Below, in pieces: positions 1 to 10,448 of a stretch of 64,000 nucleotides of DNA. Location of the stretch: contig CACBSE010000001.1 of assembly GCA_902541775.1 (NCBI GenBank), positions 1-64,000 of the forward strand. The letters run 5' to 3'. The position numbers and the translations under genes were made by a program. The notes under the pieces are model-generated. The model ran no database searches and was not told where the DNA came from. It worked only from the letters and a program-made list of their open reading frames with translations. The DNA comes from an uncultured Litorivicinus sp. (GTDB lineage: Bacteria; Pseudomonadota; Gammaproteobacteria; Pseudomonadales; Litorivicinaceae). Within the stretch, counting starts at the first letter, position 1; every line of letters starts with the position of its first letter.

Positions 1-633
1 TCCAGTCTCCTCAAATCGCCTTTTTGCGCGTCTCGCGAATACAAATAAGCCAACACAGAGAATCACCAACATCGCGATCCAAATAATGAATCCAGTCGAA
101 TCGTCAACCACTGGCAGTGGTGTATGGAAGCCACGAGCGTTTAAATAAAAGGAACCAATTTCAATCGAGTTTTTTGGCGCTGGAAGTGACGGCAAAAATA
201 TTGCGAAGTTCCAGAACATAATCTGCAACAACAGTGGAACGTTCCTAAAAATCTCTATGTAGGCAAGCGCGCCCCTGGAGATAAGCCAGTTAGGAGATAG
301 CCGAATTACGCCGATAAAAAAACCGAGAATCGTTGCCGCAAGGATCCCGAGCACAGCGACCAATATCGTGTTCTGTATTCCAACGAAAAATACATCTATG
401 TAGGTTGATTCACCGAGTTTGTAGTCAAAGAAAGGACTGAAGCCAATCTGAAACGGTGCCACCTCATCAAAGAAGCTGGTTCCTGTTTGGATGCCACGGG
501 CAACCAAATTATCGACTGTTGTTTGAAATAACGAATAAAAACCATAAGTCACCAAAGCCAAAGCTAGGATTTGGAAGACTAATGCTCTGAACTTAGGGTC
601 TCGATGCAAGGGAACACGGGCACGTTCTGTCAC
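1..633 (-). CDS. aapQ: Amino-acid ABC transporter permease, AapQ-like (partial, runs off window start)
   Basis: Reverse-strand translation from a GTG at 633 gives MTERARVPLHRDPKFRALVFQ...NLVARGIQTGTSFF...; it lies directly downstream of a periplasmic amino-acid binding protein on the same strand. Confidence 0.8.
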   Translation of the reverse strand, partial: MTERARVPLHRDPKFRALVFQILALALVTYGFYSLFQTTVDNLVARGIQTGTSFFDEVAPFQIGFSPFFDYKLGESTYIDVFFVGIQNTILVAVLGILAATILGFFIGVIRLSPNWLISRGALAYIEIFRNVPLLLQIMFWNFAIFLPSLPAPKNSIEIGSFYLNARGFHTPLPVVDDSTGFIIWIAMLVILCVGLFVFARRAKRRFEETG

Positions 634-695
634 AATACAATCCGTTGATTATTAAAGAAAGACCGGGCAATTGCCCGGTCTGGTATCGGATCCGA

Positions 696-1718
696 TTAAC
701 GAATCGGTGGAGCGTAAAGGATACCACCACGAGTCCACAGATCATTCACTGAACCTGCACGTGGAATACCGATCTTGGCAACGGTGCGCTCATAAATTTC
801 ACCATAGTTACCAACTTGCTTGATCGCGTTGTAAGACCAATCAGAGCCGAGACCTAAAAGCTCACCCATATTGCCTTCGGTACCAACCAAGCGAGCTATA
901 CCAGGATTACCCGGGTTAGCCTTTAGACCATCGATATTTCCGGATGTAATGCCCATCTCTTCAGCATTGATCAATGCATACAGGGTCATCGCAACGATAT
1001 CCATCCACTGATCATCGCCTTGGCGGACGACAGGGCCAAGTGGCTCTTTAGAGATCGTTTCTGGCAGAATCGTTACACCCGCTGGACCTACTTTCATTTC
1101 AGTTGACAGCGCAGCCAACTGAGACTTATCCGAGGTCAGTACGTCACAAGCTCCACCCTCGAATCCTTCACGTGTTTGTGTTGATGTCTCGTAACCAACT
1201 GGCGTGAACTTCATGTTGTTGTTCCGGAAGTAATCAGCCATGTTCAACTCGGTTGTGGTACCTGCTTGAACGCAGATACTGGCACCATCGAGCTCAAGTG
1301 TTGATTTGATGCCAGAGTCCTTCATGACCATGAAGCCCTGACCATCGATGTAGTTGTAGTACGTGAAGTTCAGACCTAGTGATGCTTCTCGGGTTAGGGT
1401 ATGAGTCGTGTTACGTGACAAGACGTCGACCTCACCCGAAGCGAGAGCTGTAAAGCGCTCTTTAGCGGTCAGAGGGATAAACACAACTTTGCTTGCATCG
1501 CCGAGGACTGCCGCCGCGATCGCATCACAGACAGCGGCATCGATGCCTTGCATACGACCAGCATCATCCGGTGCTGAAAATCCTGGCACGCCACCACTGA
1601 CGCCACATTTTAGCTCACCACGAGCTTTAACATCATCCAGCGTACCGGCTGATGCGACTTGAGCAACTGCGACAGCCGACGCTGCGAGGGCAGTTGCAAA
1701 CTTTGCAGACAATTTCAT
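696..1718 (-). CDS. aapJ: Amino-acid ABC transporter substrate-binding protein (AapJ-like)
   Basis: Signal peptide plus GTLDDVKARGELKCGVSGGVPGFSAPD...GIDAAVCDAIAAAVLGD, typical of AapJ/BztA; next to the aapQ-like permease. Confidence 0.9.
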   Translation of the reverse strand: MKLSAKFATALAASAVAVAQVASAGTLDDVKARGELKCGVSGGVPGFSAPDDAGRMQGIDAAVCDAIAAAVLGDASKVVFIPLTAKERFTALASGEVDVLSRNTTHTLTREASLGLNFTYYNYIDGQGFMVMKDSGIKSTLELDGASICVQAGTTTELNMADYFRNNNMKFTPVGYETSTQTREGFEGGACDVLTSDKSQLAALSTEMKVGPAGVTILPETISKEPLGPVVRQGDDQWMDIVAMTLYALINAEEMGITSGNIDGLKANPGNPGIARLVGTEGNMGELLGLGSDWSYNAIKQVGNYGEIYERTVAKIGIPRAGSVNDLWTRGGILYAPPIR

Positions 1719-1923
1719 GGAATAACTCCTGAATAAAGCGGTTTGTTTTAATCTTCATACGGGCCTTATCTGTAATTCGTAGGCACCCATCATTTGAGCC
1801 AGCACCTGTTATGCCGTGACAAGTTCGGGTGTACCCGCCGCCATAGCTGAGCAAACTAGCATTAGGCTATTGCTTTCACAAGCGAAAAAGCCTCAGGTTT
1901 GCGCAAAAATTGCACAAATGCAG

Positions 1924-2830
1924 TACATCAGCCTTCGGTAAATATGAGCATCGTCCCAGAAAATACAATGCTCGCGCCAACCCATGCGCCGAATACCGGT
2001 CGACGAGCTGAAATTACCCAAAGAACGGGCAAGATAAAAACCAGAGCGGTCGAGCTCAGAGTCGATACAACTCCTGCCTCACCACTTTTGTAATGCAAAC
2101 ATCACAAGTATAATCGCGACGTCAAAATCAATCACGGCGCTCCCCACGGTGTTGAGAACGACTACTGCGGTTGCGGTCCACGCAGAATGATAGCGCTAGA
2201 TACCCCGACTGGAAAATTCGTACATAATGACTTACGCAACCGCTGCGATCGCAGCTCGAACTGCTAAGGCCGCAATTGGATCAATACCTTGTGCCATCAA
2301 CGGTCGTAACAAGAAAAACCCTCCAGCCTGGCCAGCGGCAGCCAAAAATTCAAAAGGAAGTCCAACAGGCAAAGATCCGTGTACTGTCGGCCAATGGCTT
2401 GAAGACGACCGCTTTTGCCCGTTGCCATACGCAATCACGACTCCTTTTTTGACCAGGACACCCCAGGAACACCGAGAGAGATATCACCTCGTTTAGAAAA
2501 AATACCTGCTACTACCGTCAATGGCGCATTGAACACAACCATCACTGCGTTCAGTCACGGTCCAACTCAGCGGGGTTCAGCAAATAAAAAAGTGTCGTCC
2601 GGAAAAATGGTGAGAAGGCCTGAGATTAACGCAACTGGTATCGATTCAGCTGTCAGCGTCAGTAACCCCCCGGAGACCATCTCTACAACTAAAAGACCGA
2701 AAGCCATAATCAGCATATGGATACGATTGAATCGAATTGCCCCAAGCACACGAGATGGTTTTATGGCAAGCACGCCGGCAATCGCAATGCATAGTGATGT
2801 ACCCAGCTCTGTTAGTTATTGCACTGACAT
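1924..2830 (-). pseudogene. Degraded EamA/DMT-family transporter
   Basis: Reverse-strand fragments in different frames, e.g. SGEAGVVSTLSSTALVFILPVLWVISARRPVFGAWVGASIVFSGTMLIFTEG and FEFLAAAGQAGGFFLLRPLMAQGIDPIAALAVRAAIAAV. No single ORF spans them. Confidence 0.7.
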
Positions 2831-3361
2831 TTACCAGTCGAGATCGTCAGGGATCCGTGGATAGTCATCATCTTGCACCTCAAGTTTCGCGAGATGCGAG
2901 AAAATTTCTCGGCCTTCAAGTCGTTCTATGCATTTTTCGAGGACATCTCTCGGAACGATACATATTGCACCATCGAGCTCGATTAGACCGATCATTCCAC
3001 GGGCCAATCGATCTCTCACGTCGGAACTCACTGGGAATGGTCTGATTTTTTTTCCGTAAGGGAAGCGAAAATCAACGCGTTGAGCGTCATTGCCGCGATC
3101 AATTAGATTTGATTTCACCATATCACGGACCTGAGCAAGCTTCTCCGCCCTCAAACGCTTAGCCTTACGCTCCGTGGCTAACGTTTGGTCGCGAACTTTT
3201 TTCTCATTCCGTGCTTTTTGCTGCGCTTCTTGCAGGCTTTCCTGAACCCCCGGCCCTTTCGCTTCTTTTGGCCCAACTCGCTGCTGATGCTTGGCTTGCT
3301 TTGCTTTCTTTTTATCAGCGACGCCGAGAGCGAGTAACTGATCTTGCAGTGACTTACTCAT
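2831..3361 (-). CDS. DUF2058-family protein (YaiL-like)
   Basis: MSKSLQDQLLALGVADKKKAKQAKHQQR... N-terminus characteristic of DUF2058. Confidence 0.8.
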   Translation of the reverse strand: MSKSLQDQLLALGVADKKKAKQAKHQQRVGPKEAKGPGVQESLQEAQQKARNEKKVRDQTLATERKAKRLRAEKLAQVRDMVKSNLIDRGNDAQRVDFRFPYGKKIRPFPVSSDVRDRLARGMIGLIELDGAICIVPRDVLEKCIERLEGREIFSHLAKLEVQDDDYPRIPDDLDW

Positions 3362-4760
3362 GAGAGTATTCCTCGTAATACGACTCGGCTAGTTCCTCAA
3401 AGCGCGTATACTGTCCCAGGAATGCCAGTCTTATCTTACCGATAGGACCGTTTCGCTGTTTGCCGATGATGATCTCCGCAATACCTTTCTGTTCAGTATT
3501 CTCGTTATACACCTCGTCTCGATAAATAAAGCAGATAACGTCTGCATCCTGTTCAATTGCTCCAGATTCGCGTAAATCAGACATCACGGGACGTTTATTT
3601 GGTCGTTGCTCCAGAGAACGGTTTAACTGGGACAGCGCAACGACAGGACAACTTAGCTCTTTTGCCAACGCCTTCAAAGAGCGGGAGATCTCTGAAATTT
3701 CACCTGCTCTATTTTCGCTGCCTCCAGCTACCTGCATCAGCTGAAGATAATCAATCATGATCATGCCAAGCCCCTCCGGATGCTGCCGCGCGATGCGCCG
3801 CGCACGAGTTCGTAACTCGGTTGGTGTCAGTGCTGGCGTGTCATCGATGTAAAGAGGCTTTTCATTCAGCAAACTAAATGCCGACGTTAGACGAGGCCAA
3901 TCTTCATCACCTAATTTACCGGTACGAACCTTGGTCTGATCAATACGACCGAGGGATGAAAGCATCCGCATAACGATCGATTCACCTGACATTTCCATTG
4001 AAAACACCAGCGTTGGCTTTTCTGATTTGATAACGCAGGATTCGACCAAGCACATCGCAAAGGCGGTTTTACCCATCGACGGACGACCTGCAATAATCAC
4101 TAGGTCAGATTGTTGGAGCCCTGCTGTCATCTGATCGAGTTTCTTAAATCCGGTCGATATGCCTGTAATTTCCGAATCTGACGCATACAGATCATCAATT
4201 TTTCTGAGCGCAACTTTTAAGTAATGATTGACCGCCTCAGGCCCACCTCGTGACGGCCTTTCCTCACTAATTCTAAAAACAATGGATTCTGCTTCATCGA
4301 GGATTTCATCAACGCTCCGGCCCGCTGGCTTCCGGGCATTCTCAGACATCTCACCAGCGACACGAATTAACTGCCGAAGGACTGCGCGGTCACGAATAAT
4401 TTCTGCATAAGCAGTGACGTTACTGGCACTTGAAGCGCTCGCTGCCAATTCAGATAAATACGCAATACCCCCCGCGTTGTCCGCCTCATCTACTACGTTA
4501 AGCTGCTCAGAAATAGTAAGCACATCCAAAGGGTGACTTCGTTCATTAACCCTAGACATCGCCTCAAAAATCAGCCGATGCTCGGGCAAATAGAAATCTT
4601 CTTTAGTCACCATTTCAGCAACTTGATCCCAAGTTTGTGCATCGAGCAATAGGCCACCGAGTAACGATTGCTCAGCCTCTCTAGAGTGGGGAGGGGTTTT
4701 CAACTGTTCTAGTACTGAATCGTCTGCTGCCATACTTTCTCCATGAGGGCCCTGCATCAT
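3354..4760 (-). CDS. dnaB: Replicative DNA helicase DnaB
   Basis: PHSREAEQSLLGGLLLD, Walker A GRPSMGKTAFA, SLKALAKELSCPVVALSQLNRSLEQRPNKRPVMSDLRESGAIEQDAD. Confidence 0.97.
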   Translation of the reverse strand: MMQGPHGESMAADDSVLEQLKTPPHSREAEQSLLGGLLLDAQTWDQVAEMVTKEDFYLPEHRLIFEAMSRVNERSHPLDVLTISEQLNVVDEADNAGGIAYLSELAASASSASNVTAYAEIIRDRAVLRQLIRVAGEMSENARKPAGRSVDEILDEAESIVFRISEERPSRGGPEAVNHYLKVALRKIDDLYASDSEITGISTGFKKLDQMTAGLQQSDLVIIAGRPSMGKTAFAMCLVESCVIKSEKPTLVFSMEMSGESIVMRMLSSLGRIDQTKVRTGKLGDEDWPRLTSAFSLLNEKPLYIDDTPALTPTELRTRARRIARQHPEGLGMIMIDYLQLMQVAGGSENRAGEISEISRSLKALAKELSCPVVALSQLNRSLEQRPNKRPVMSDLRESGAIEQDADVICFIYRDEVYNENTEQKGIAEIIIGKQRNGPIGKIRLAFLGQYTRFEELAESYYEEYSHE

Positions 4761-4762
4761 AC

Positions 4763-6031
4763 TCAGTGAAGCGGACTTCGACCAAACTCTCTCAACAAAG
4801 TTGCTAGCCGATCCTCGGAGATTCTGATCGTTAGTTGCGTCTCACCAAGCTTAGTCGTTGATTCGTATAATACATCAGCCTCTTGGTATAACTTGGCCCG
4901 AAGCTTGCCTTCCGATGGTTGCAACACCAAATGATGTTCTTTCGGTGTCTCACCAATCGCTTCAGCAAGCGCCAAACCCAGGTCCTCGAGCCCGGCTCCA
5001 CTGCTAGCTGAAATCCAGACGCGACCAGCCTCATCCCGCCCTGGTTTCACGTTAGGACGCATATCCACCTTGTTCATTACAACAACGCGAGGGACTTCAT
5101 GGGCTCCAATTTCGTACAAGACCTCAAGAACGGCTTGTTCTTGCATCAACCGATCAGCATGCGCTCCATCTTGAACGAACATTAGAGCGTCTGCTTCGGC
5201 AGCCTCTTCAAGTGTCGCCCTAAATGCATCAACAAGGGCGTGTGGCAGGTTTTGAACAAACCCGACGGTATCAGCCACTATCGTTGAAGCACCACCCGGT
5301 AAAGTGATTTTCCGAAGTGTTGGATCAAGAGTCGCAAACAATTGGTCTGCCGCATAAATATGCGCCTCAGTCAATCGATTAAACAGCGTCGATTTTCCTG
5401 CATTGGTGTAACCAACTAGCGCGATCGTTGGAATTGCATTTCTGCGGCGCACTCGTCGACCTTGGTTTCTTGCCTTACGCACCTTCTCAAGTCGGCCTTT
5501 GAGAGAAGTCATGCGAACAGAAATCAAGCGGCGATCGGTTTCTAACTGTGTCTCGCCTGGGCCACGCAAACCGATGCCCCCCTTTTGCCGCTCAAGGTGA
5601 GTCCATCCACGGATCAATCGAGTTCGAATATGATCAAGTTGAGCAAGCTCAACTTGGAGCTTACCCTCAAAGGTTTTTGCGCGACTCGCGAAGATATCGA
5701 GGATCAAGCCCGAACGATCTATCACTCTGGCTTTAACTTGCCTCTCAAGATTGCGCTCTTGGCTGGGCGACAAATGACCATCGAAGATGACTAAGTCCGC
5801 CTCAGTTTCTTGGACAAGAGCTGCCAATTCCTCGACTTTGCCAACCCCAACGTAATTGGCAGGACTGGGCCTTTGGCGCTTTGCGGTTAACTTACCGACG
5901 ATCTCTGCACCCGCCGAAGTTACCAGTGAAAAAAATTCCTCGACATCAGGAATGTAAAACGGCTCTCGAATGGTCACTGAGCATATAATGGCCCGATCAC
6001 CACCAGTTTCGCGCTCAAAGAACACGATCAA
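4763..6031 (-). CDS. hflX: GTPase HflX (annotated start may be too far upstream)
   Basis: GGIGLRGPGETQLETDRR, GYTNAGKSTLFNRLT, DTVGFVQNLPHALVDAFRATLEE. Confidence 0.95.
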   Translation of the reverse strand: MIVFFERETGGDRAIICSVTIREPFYIPDVEEFFSLVTSAGAEIVGKLTAKRQRPSPANYVGVGKVEELAALVQETEADLVIFDGHLSPSQERNLERQVKARVIDRSGLILDIFASRAKTFEGKLQVELAQLDHIRTRLIRGWTHLERQKGGIGLRGPGETQLETDRRLISVRMTSLKGRLEKVRKARNQGRRVRRRNAIPTIALVGYTNAGKSTLFNRLTEAHIYAADQLFATLDPTLRKITLPGGASTIVADTVGFVQNLPHALVDAFRATLEEAAEADALMFVQDGAHADRLMQEQAVLEVLYEIGAHEVPRVVVMNKVDMRPNVKPGRDEAGRVWISASSGAGLEDLGLALAEAIGETPKEHHLVLQPSEGKLRAKLYQEADVLYESTTKLGETQLTIRISEDRLATLLREFGRSPLH

Positions 6032-6980
6032 GTACTCCAGACAACCAAACTTTTCCTTTTTCTACCGGTATCGAATCGGATACCTCAATCAATGTGTTAG
6101 AGTCGGTGCGCCATGATCGCAACCAGGTCAGTTGTCGCTTTGCCAACTGTCGAGTTGCTGCTTTCGCCTGATCTTTCATTTCATTTTTTGAGAGATCACC
6201 ATCAAGGTATTGCCACATTTGGCGATATCCGACACTCCGCATCGATGGGCAGTCTAGAGTCAATGCTGGCCTCTGGCGCAACATCTCAACTTCAGCTTCA
6301 AAACCACGTTGTAGCATTGAGTCAAAGCGTCTATTGAGGCGATCTTTTAATTGTTCCCGATCAGACGGCACCATTGCTAGTACTGACAAATCAACCGCTT
6401 GCCCAACGATTGAGGTATCTGCCTGTCCGCCTGACCAAAATGAACAAATGGATTCCCCAGTGACAAGTCGTACCTCAAGTGCACGCTCAATGCGTGACGA
6501 GTGATTTGAATGAATCAAATCCGCCGCCTCCGGATCAAGCTCCTGCAGCCACGCATGGATAGCAGGCCACCCCTCTAACTCGGCCTTCCCTCGAATTTTC
6601 TCTCGAATGACTGGATCAGCCGCTGGCAGTGTATCCAAACCGTCGAGTAACGACTTTAAATACATGATTGTCCCGCCAACAAGACAAGGTACTCGGCCGT
6701 GATCCCATGCGCTTTGAATCAAGATCTCTGCATGTGTCACAAACTGACCCGCATCGAACGCATGTTCGGGCGGCACGAGATCAATCAAGTCATGTGGGCA
6801 CTCGGCAAGCTCTTCGGCTGTTGGTTTCGCTGAACCGATATCTAAGTGCTGATAAACCATCACCGAATCGGCACTGATCACTCTTAACGGTAATCCAGTT
6901 CCAAGCACCATTGCGAGATCAGTTTTTCCAATTCCTGTGGGGCCTGTAATAACAAGGAGTGGTCTAGGGTTTGCTGACAT
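6015..6980 (-). CDS. miaA: tRNA dimethylallyltransferase MiaA
   Basis: ITGPTGIGKTDLAM, ISADSVMVYQHLDIGSAKPT, SVGYRQMWQYLDG. Confidence 0.96.
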   Translation of the reverse strand: MSANPRPLLVITGPTGIGKTDLAMVLGTGLPLRVISADSVMVYQHLDIGSAKPTAEELAECPHDLIDLVPPEHAFDAGQFVTHAEILIQSAWDHGRVPCLVGGTIMYLKSLLDGLDTLPAADPVIREKIRGKAELEGWPAIHAWLQELDPEAADLIHSNHSSRIERALEVRLVTGESICSFWSGGQADTSIVGQAVDLSVLAMVPSDREQLKDRLNRRFDSMLQRGFEAEVEMLRQRPALTLDCPSMRSVGYRQMWQYLDGDLSKNEMKDQAKAATRQLAKRQLTWLRSWRTDSNTLIEVSDSIPVEKGKVWLSGVLDRVL

Positions 6981-7049
6981 GGGCCTAGTCTAGCCGATCC
7001 TTGACTTGGGGTAGAGTCCTCACTATGATCCGCCTCCTCGCAGACCTTA

Positions 7050-7136
7050 GCCCAGGTGGCGAAATTGGTAGACGCGCTAGCTTCAGGTGCTAGTGGGGGA
7101 AACCCCGTGGAGGTTCAAGTCCTCTCCTGGGCACCA
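7050..7136 (+). tRNA. tRNA-Leu (CAG anticodon)
   Basis: 87 nt gcccaggtggcgaaattggtagacgcgctagcttcaggtgctag...ggttcaagtcctctcctgggcacca; acceptor stem gcccagg/cctgggc, anticodon loop ttcaggt, long variable arm, encoded CCA. Confidence 0.95.
7121..7136 (+). repeat. E1 left att core (within the tRNA-Leu 3' end)
   Basis: cctctcctgggcacca, identical to 14211-14226. Confidence 0.9.
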
Positions 7137-7203
7137 TCCGTAGACCAATAATATAATAAAATTCAATAAGTTAGTATTTTTAAGAGCTCTGAAACGCATT
7201 TTT

Positions 7204-7222
7204 TAGGGACTTTTGTAGGGAC
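7204..7222 (+). promoter_or_regulatory. Putative left arm-type integrase sites of E1 (TAGGGAC x2, 12-bp period)
   Basis: TAGGGACttttgTAGGGAC; the same motif recurs at 14099-14117 and 23331-23349, and as TAAGGAC at 16912-16930. Confidence 0.6.
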
Positions 7223-7241
7223 ATATGCCTACACTGGTCGC

Positions 7242-8768
7242 ATGGATGAGCTCATGAACCTCAAACACCTGACTCAAAATAATGGCTACTGGCAGTACGA
7301 ACGCCGTGTGCCCAAGGCCGTTTTATCGCACCCCTACTGGGAGCAAAAAAAAGCATGGAAACGACCATTGGGACTGAAAATCGGAAGCCCCGTTGAAGAT
7401 GTGCTGTCCGCATGGAAAGAGCTCCACCAAACCTTTGAGACTTCACTGGCAAATATCAAAGAACGTAATCCGCACATCTTGGACAAACGTGAGCGTCGTC
7501 GTCGGGCTGAAGCCCACCTGAAAATGTTTAACCTCAGACCACACGACGGTTCACTCGCGGGCATCGACGATGATAATGAACGCAATCATCAACGTGATTA
7601 CATCGACAATGTCCGTGAACTGTCTGGTGCATTTGATGATTACGTTCACTGGGAACAAACCCATCAGATGAAAGCACGAGAAAATGGAAGCGGCCTCAAG
7701 CCTAGAATCCGCCACATGCCTCCCGATGTTCAACTGCAAAGGGAAGCATGGATCGCCTATACCGAAGACAAGTCGGTCAAAGCACCCGTCGTCTTCGGCG
7801 ACCTCTGGGACATCTACGCCTCCGGCAAAAATCTTGACCTGAACGATCGGAAGAACAAGAAAACCCTCAGCCGATGGAAATCGTTCATGGATATCGTTGG
7901 TGATGAAGTACTGACGAATCGAACCATCAATGACGGGCTAAGGGATTGGGTGAACGCTCAAAGAGGCCGTGAGGTTCAAGATCAAACGCTTAGACGAGAG
8001 CTTGGTGTTATCCGTGCTGTACTGAACTATGCACGGCAAGCAAAAGCGCTCGACCTGCAGTGGGTTATTCCGCAGATCGACGTCAAGACCGAAGAAAAGC
8101 AACGTCCAGTCATCTCCAAAGCGGACTACCAGAGATTCTGGGAGCTCATCCAAGATGAGACAGAAAAAAAGTATAAGCCTTGGAAGGAGTTTGTATTCAC
8201 GATCCTCTGCCAGTCCTCAACCATCCTGTCAGAGCTCATGCGGCTTGAACGGAAAGACATCCATCTCGACAAAGAAACACCCTACATCAGTCTCTATGGT
8301 ACTGAGCTAAAAACCAAGGAACGCGAACGTATCGTGCCTCTACCCTTCCGCACTGATCGACTCAAAGACCTTCTTGAAAAGATGAACGAAGGACAGGAGG
8401 CGGCACTCCCTCCATCACTAGTTCAAGTGACTGGCAATAAATTGGAGTGGGTTACCTCAGAGTCAAATATCAATCGACAGCTCAACGATTACATCAAGAT
8501 GTGCGACTCAGATACACAGGGCTATACCACATACAGCACGCGTCATAGCTTCAAGCTCTACCTGCAACTCTCAGGAGCCAACCCGATGGACATCCTCTAT
8601 CTCGCAGGATGGGCAGGTGACAACGGCCAGTCTCAAATGCTCAAGCACTACGGCAGACAAGGGATTGGATCAACTGAAATGGTCAAACGGCTTGAGGTTG
8701 CTGTTCGCTCAGCGATGCACTTCCTCAATCAGCGTGATGAGAAGGTGGTTCAGCTCTACAAATCCTGA
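7242..8768 (+). CDS. Tyrosine recombinase / site-specific integrase (E1)
   Basis: C-terminal TTYSTRHSFKLYLQLSGANPMDILYLAGWAGDNGQSQMLKHYGRQG matches the catalytic core layout (RH, GW, terminal Y); first gene after the tRNA att site. Confidence 0.93.
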   Translation: MDELMNLKHLTQNNGYWQYERRVPKAVLSHPYWEQKKAWKRPLGLKIGSPVEDVLSAWKELHQTFETSLANIKERNPHILDKRERRRRAEAHLKMFNLRPHDGSLAGIDDDNERNHQRDYIDNVRELSGAFDDYVHWEQTHQMKARENGSGLKPRIRHMPPDVQLQREAWIAYTEDKSVKAPVVFGDLWDIYASGKNLDLNDRKNKKTLSRWKSFMDIVGDEVLTNRTINDGLRDWVNAQRGREVQDQTLRRELGVIRAVLNYARQAKALDLQWVIPQIDVKTEEKQRPVISKADYQRFWELIQDETEKKYKPWKEFVFTILCQSSTILSELMRLERKDIHLDKETPYISLYGTELKTKERERIVPLPFRTDRLKDLLEKMNEGQEAALPPSLVQVTGNKLEWVTSESNINRQLNDYIKMCDSDTQGYTTYSTRHSFKLYLQLSGANPMDILYLAGWAGDNGQSQMLKHYGRQGIGSTEMVKRLEVAVRSAMHFLNQRDEKVVQLYKS

Positions 8769-8800
8769 GGAGTGAGGGTCTACCTAGGTACCCCCTGAGC

Positions 8801-8908
8801 AAACCTTGGCATCCCTTATGCATATCTCATCCTAGATGTCAGGATGACGTCACTCCTGCGTCCCTTAGGACACTTCTGATTCCCTCAGGTGTCCTAGGGA
8901 GTTTTTGT
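8801..8908 (+). repeat. R1 copy A, ~105-bp noncoding repeat ending in a terminator-like hairpin
   Basis: aaaccttggcatcccttatgca...gatgtcaggatgacgtc...cccttaggacacttctgattccctcaggtgtcctagggagttttt; closely similar to 10549-10657 and 19484-19593. Confidence 0.85.
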
Positions 8909-8954
8909 TAACGGTTGAATTTGACCTCAGTCTTCTCTCGATTGAATCGAGATA

Positions 8955-10448
8955 CTAGTTGATCTGATACAGAGCAACTGTGCCAGTCATTTCAAACGCA
9001 ATCGCTAACAGTGGCTTACCAGTTGGGCTGTCTTTGGCTGCAATGAACTCCAAACCTTCTGGTGAGTTATGGTTAGCAGACGGCATCATATAATCGACCA
9101 AATGAGGATCTGAAGGGAGCGTTATATCGTAAGCAAAGATCGCATTATTACGCTCCATCCCGATGAATGCATAGGTACGATCACCGATTGTCCCTAATGC
9201 CAATGCTTCAGGCTCAGGCCCTTTATCATCTGATCGATCATCTCTTTCTTCTGCTCCACCGTTGGCGTTAAAAACGTCAGGGGAACGCTTTGAGATGATG
9301 TGTTCGAACGCATTTCCGCTATCAAATACCAGACGACCCTCTTCTGACCAAATCGAGAACGAACGGCCGCCGTAAGCATAGATCAGATCATGATCACCAT
9401 CACCATCGGTATCACCCATGGTGGTGGTTGTTTTGAGCCTGCCTAAATGCTCTGGCTTCTGAAGCTCATCGGCATTTGGGAACATCGTTTTGTCGAGCGT
9501 GAGCTTCGCAACGCGTGTCTCTTCTGAAAAACCATCATAATCTTTCGCATCACCTTCGTTGGCTGTCACCAAGTAAGTCGCACCGTTGATTTCGTATGTT
9601 GCGATCGCATCAGGTTGATACATCATCAGCACAGGCCAGCGCTTCATATTGATGCCGCCATCTTTATTCGACATGTCGTGGCTCATGCGTGAAACGTTCT
9701 TAACGCCTAAACCAACGATATCTGCCACTTTTTTTGCATTGATATCAATCACTGCGACTGCGTTATTTTCCTGAAGAGTCACGTATGCAGTTGCCCCGTC
9801 AGCTGAAAAAGCCACGTACTCAGGTTCAGCGTCGGCAGCGAAGCTTTGACCTGGCTTTGCGATGCGAGCGCCAGCTGGAACATTAAAATCAGTGAGACCG
9901 ATTTGCGTCACAGTTGCGTTTGAAGGACCAGACGCTAGGTCGATGAGTGTGAATCCGCCTTCTGGGTCGACGCTGTAGTCGTCGGATGGTTCGCCTTCAT
10001 TTGCAGTCAGCAGATAGCGACCATCTGGGGAGAAAGCAACATTATCAGGCAACGCACCTGTTTCAAACGTCGCAAGCAATGAGCCTTTGCTATCAAACAG
10101 CTTCACCATTCCGGCAGCATCAGCAGGCTTCACCTTAATCGATGCTGCAATAAGATCTCCATGCACAGCCACTGCAGTGACATCACCACCATCGAGATCA
10201 AACGGAGTTGTTAACGACGGCGCTGACGGTGTAGCAATTGAGATGCGCTCGATGGTGCCGGTTTCAGAGGCTGTGACCATGAGTGACTGTGAGGCAGCAT
10301 GGTAGCGAAGCATCTCAGCGTAGCCTTCACCTTGGCCTATTTGAATTTCACCGATTTGTTTCATTTCAAGCGCGGAAGCCGGAAGTGACGCAAGTAAAGC
10401 GAAGCTGCAAGCAACCGTGGTTAAACGAACGCGATTTGAGAAAGGCAT
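8955..10448 (-). CDS. Secreted choice-of-anchor I-type beta-propeller-like protein (E1 cargo)
   Basis: Signal peptide; ALPDNVAFSPDGRYLLTANEGEPSDDYSVDPEGGFTLIDL and YLVTANEGDAKDYDGFSEETRVAKLTLD are typical of the choice-of-anchor I family. Confidence 0.8.
   Translation of the reverse strand: MPFSNRVRLTTVACSFALLASLPASALEMKQIGEIQIGQGEGYAEMLRYHAASQSLMVTASETGTIERISIATPSAPSLTTPFDLDGGDVTAVAVHGDLIAASIKVKPADAAGMVKLFDSKGSLLATFETGALPDNVAFSPDGRYLLTANEGEPSDDYSVDPEGGFTLIDLASGPSNATVTQIGLTDFNVPAGARIAKPGQSFAADAEPEYVAFSADGATAYVTLQENNAVAVIDINAKKVADIVGLGVKNVSRMSHDMSNKDGGINMKRWPVLMMYQPDAIATYEINGATYLVTANEGDAKDYDGFSEETRVAKLTLDKTMFPNADELQKPEHLGRLKTTTTMGDTDGDGDHDLIYAYGGRSFSIWSEEGRLVFDSGNAFEHIISKRSPDVFNANGGAEERDDRSDDKGPEPEALALGTIGDRTYAFIGMERNNAIFAYDITLPSDPHLVDYMMPSANHNSPEGLEFIAAKDSPTGKPLLAIAFEMTGTVALYQIN

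Noticed and set aside
4763-6980. miaA adjacent to hflX without hfq between them
   Set aside because: hfq is intact at 38570-38875; this is a simple rearrangement, not a functional novelty.
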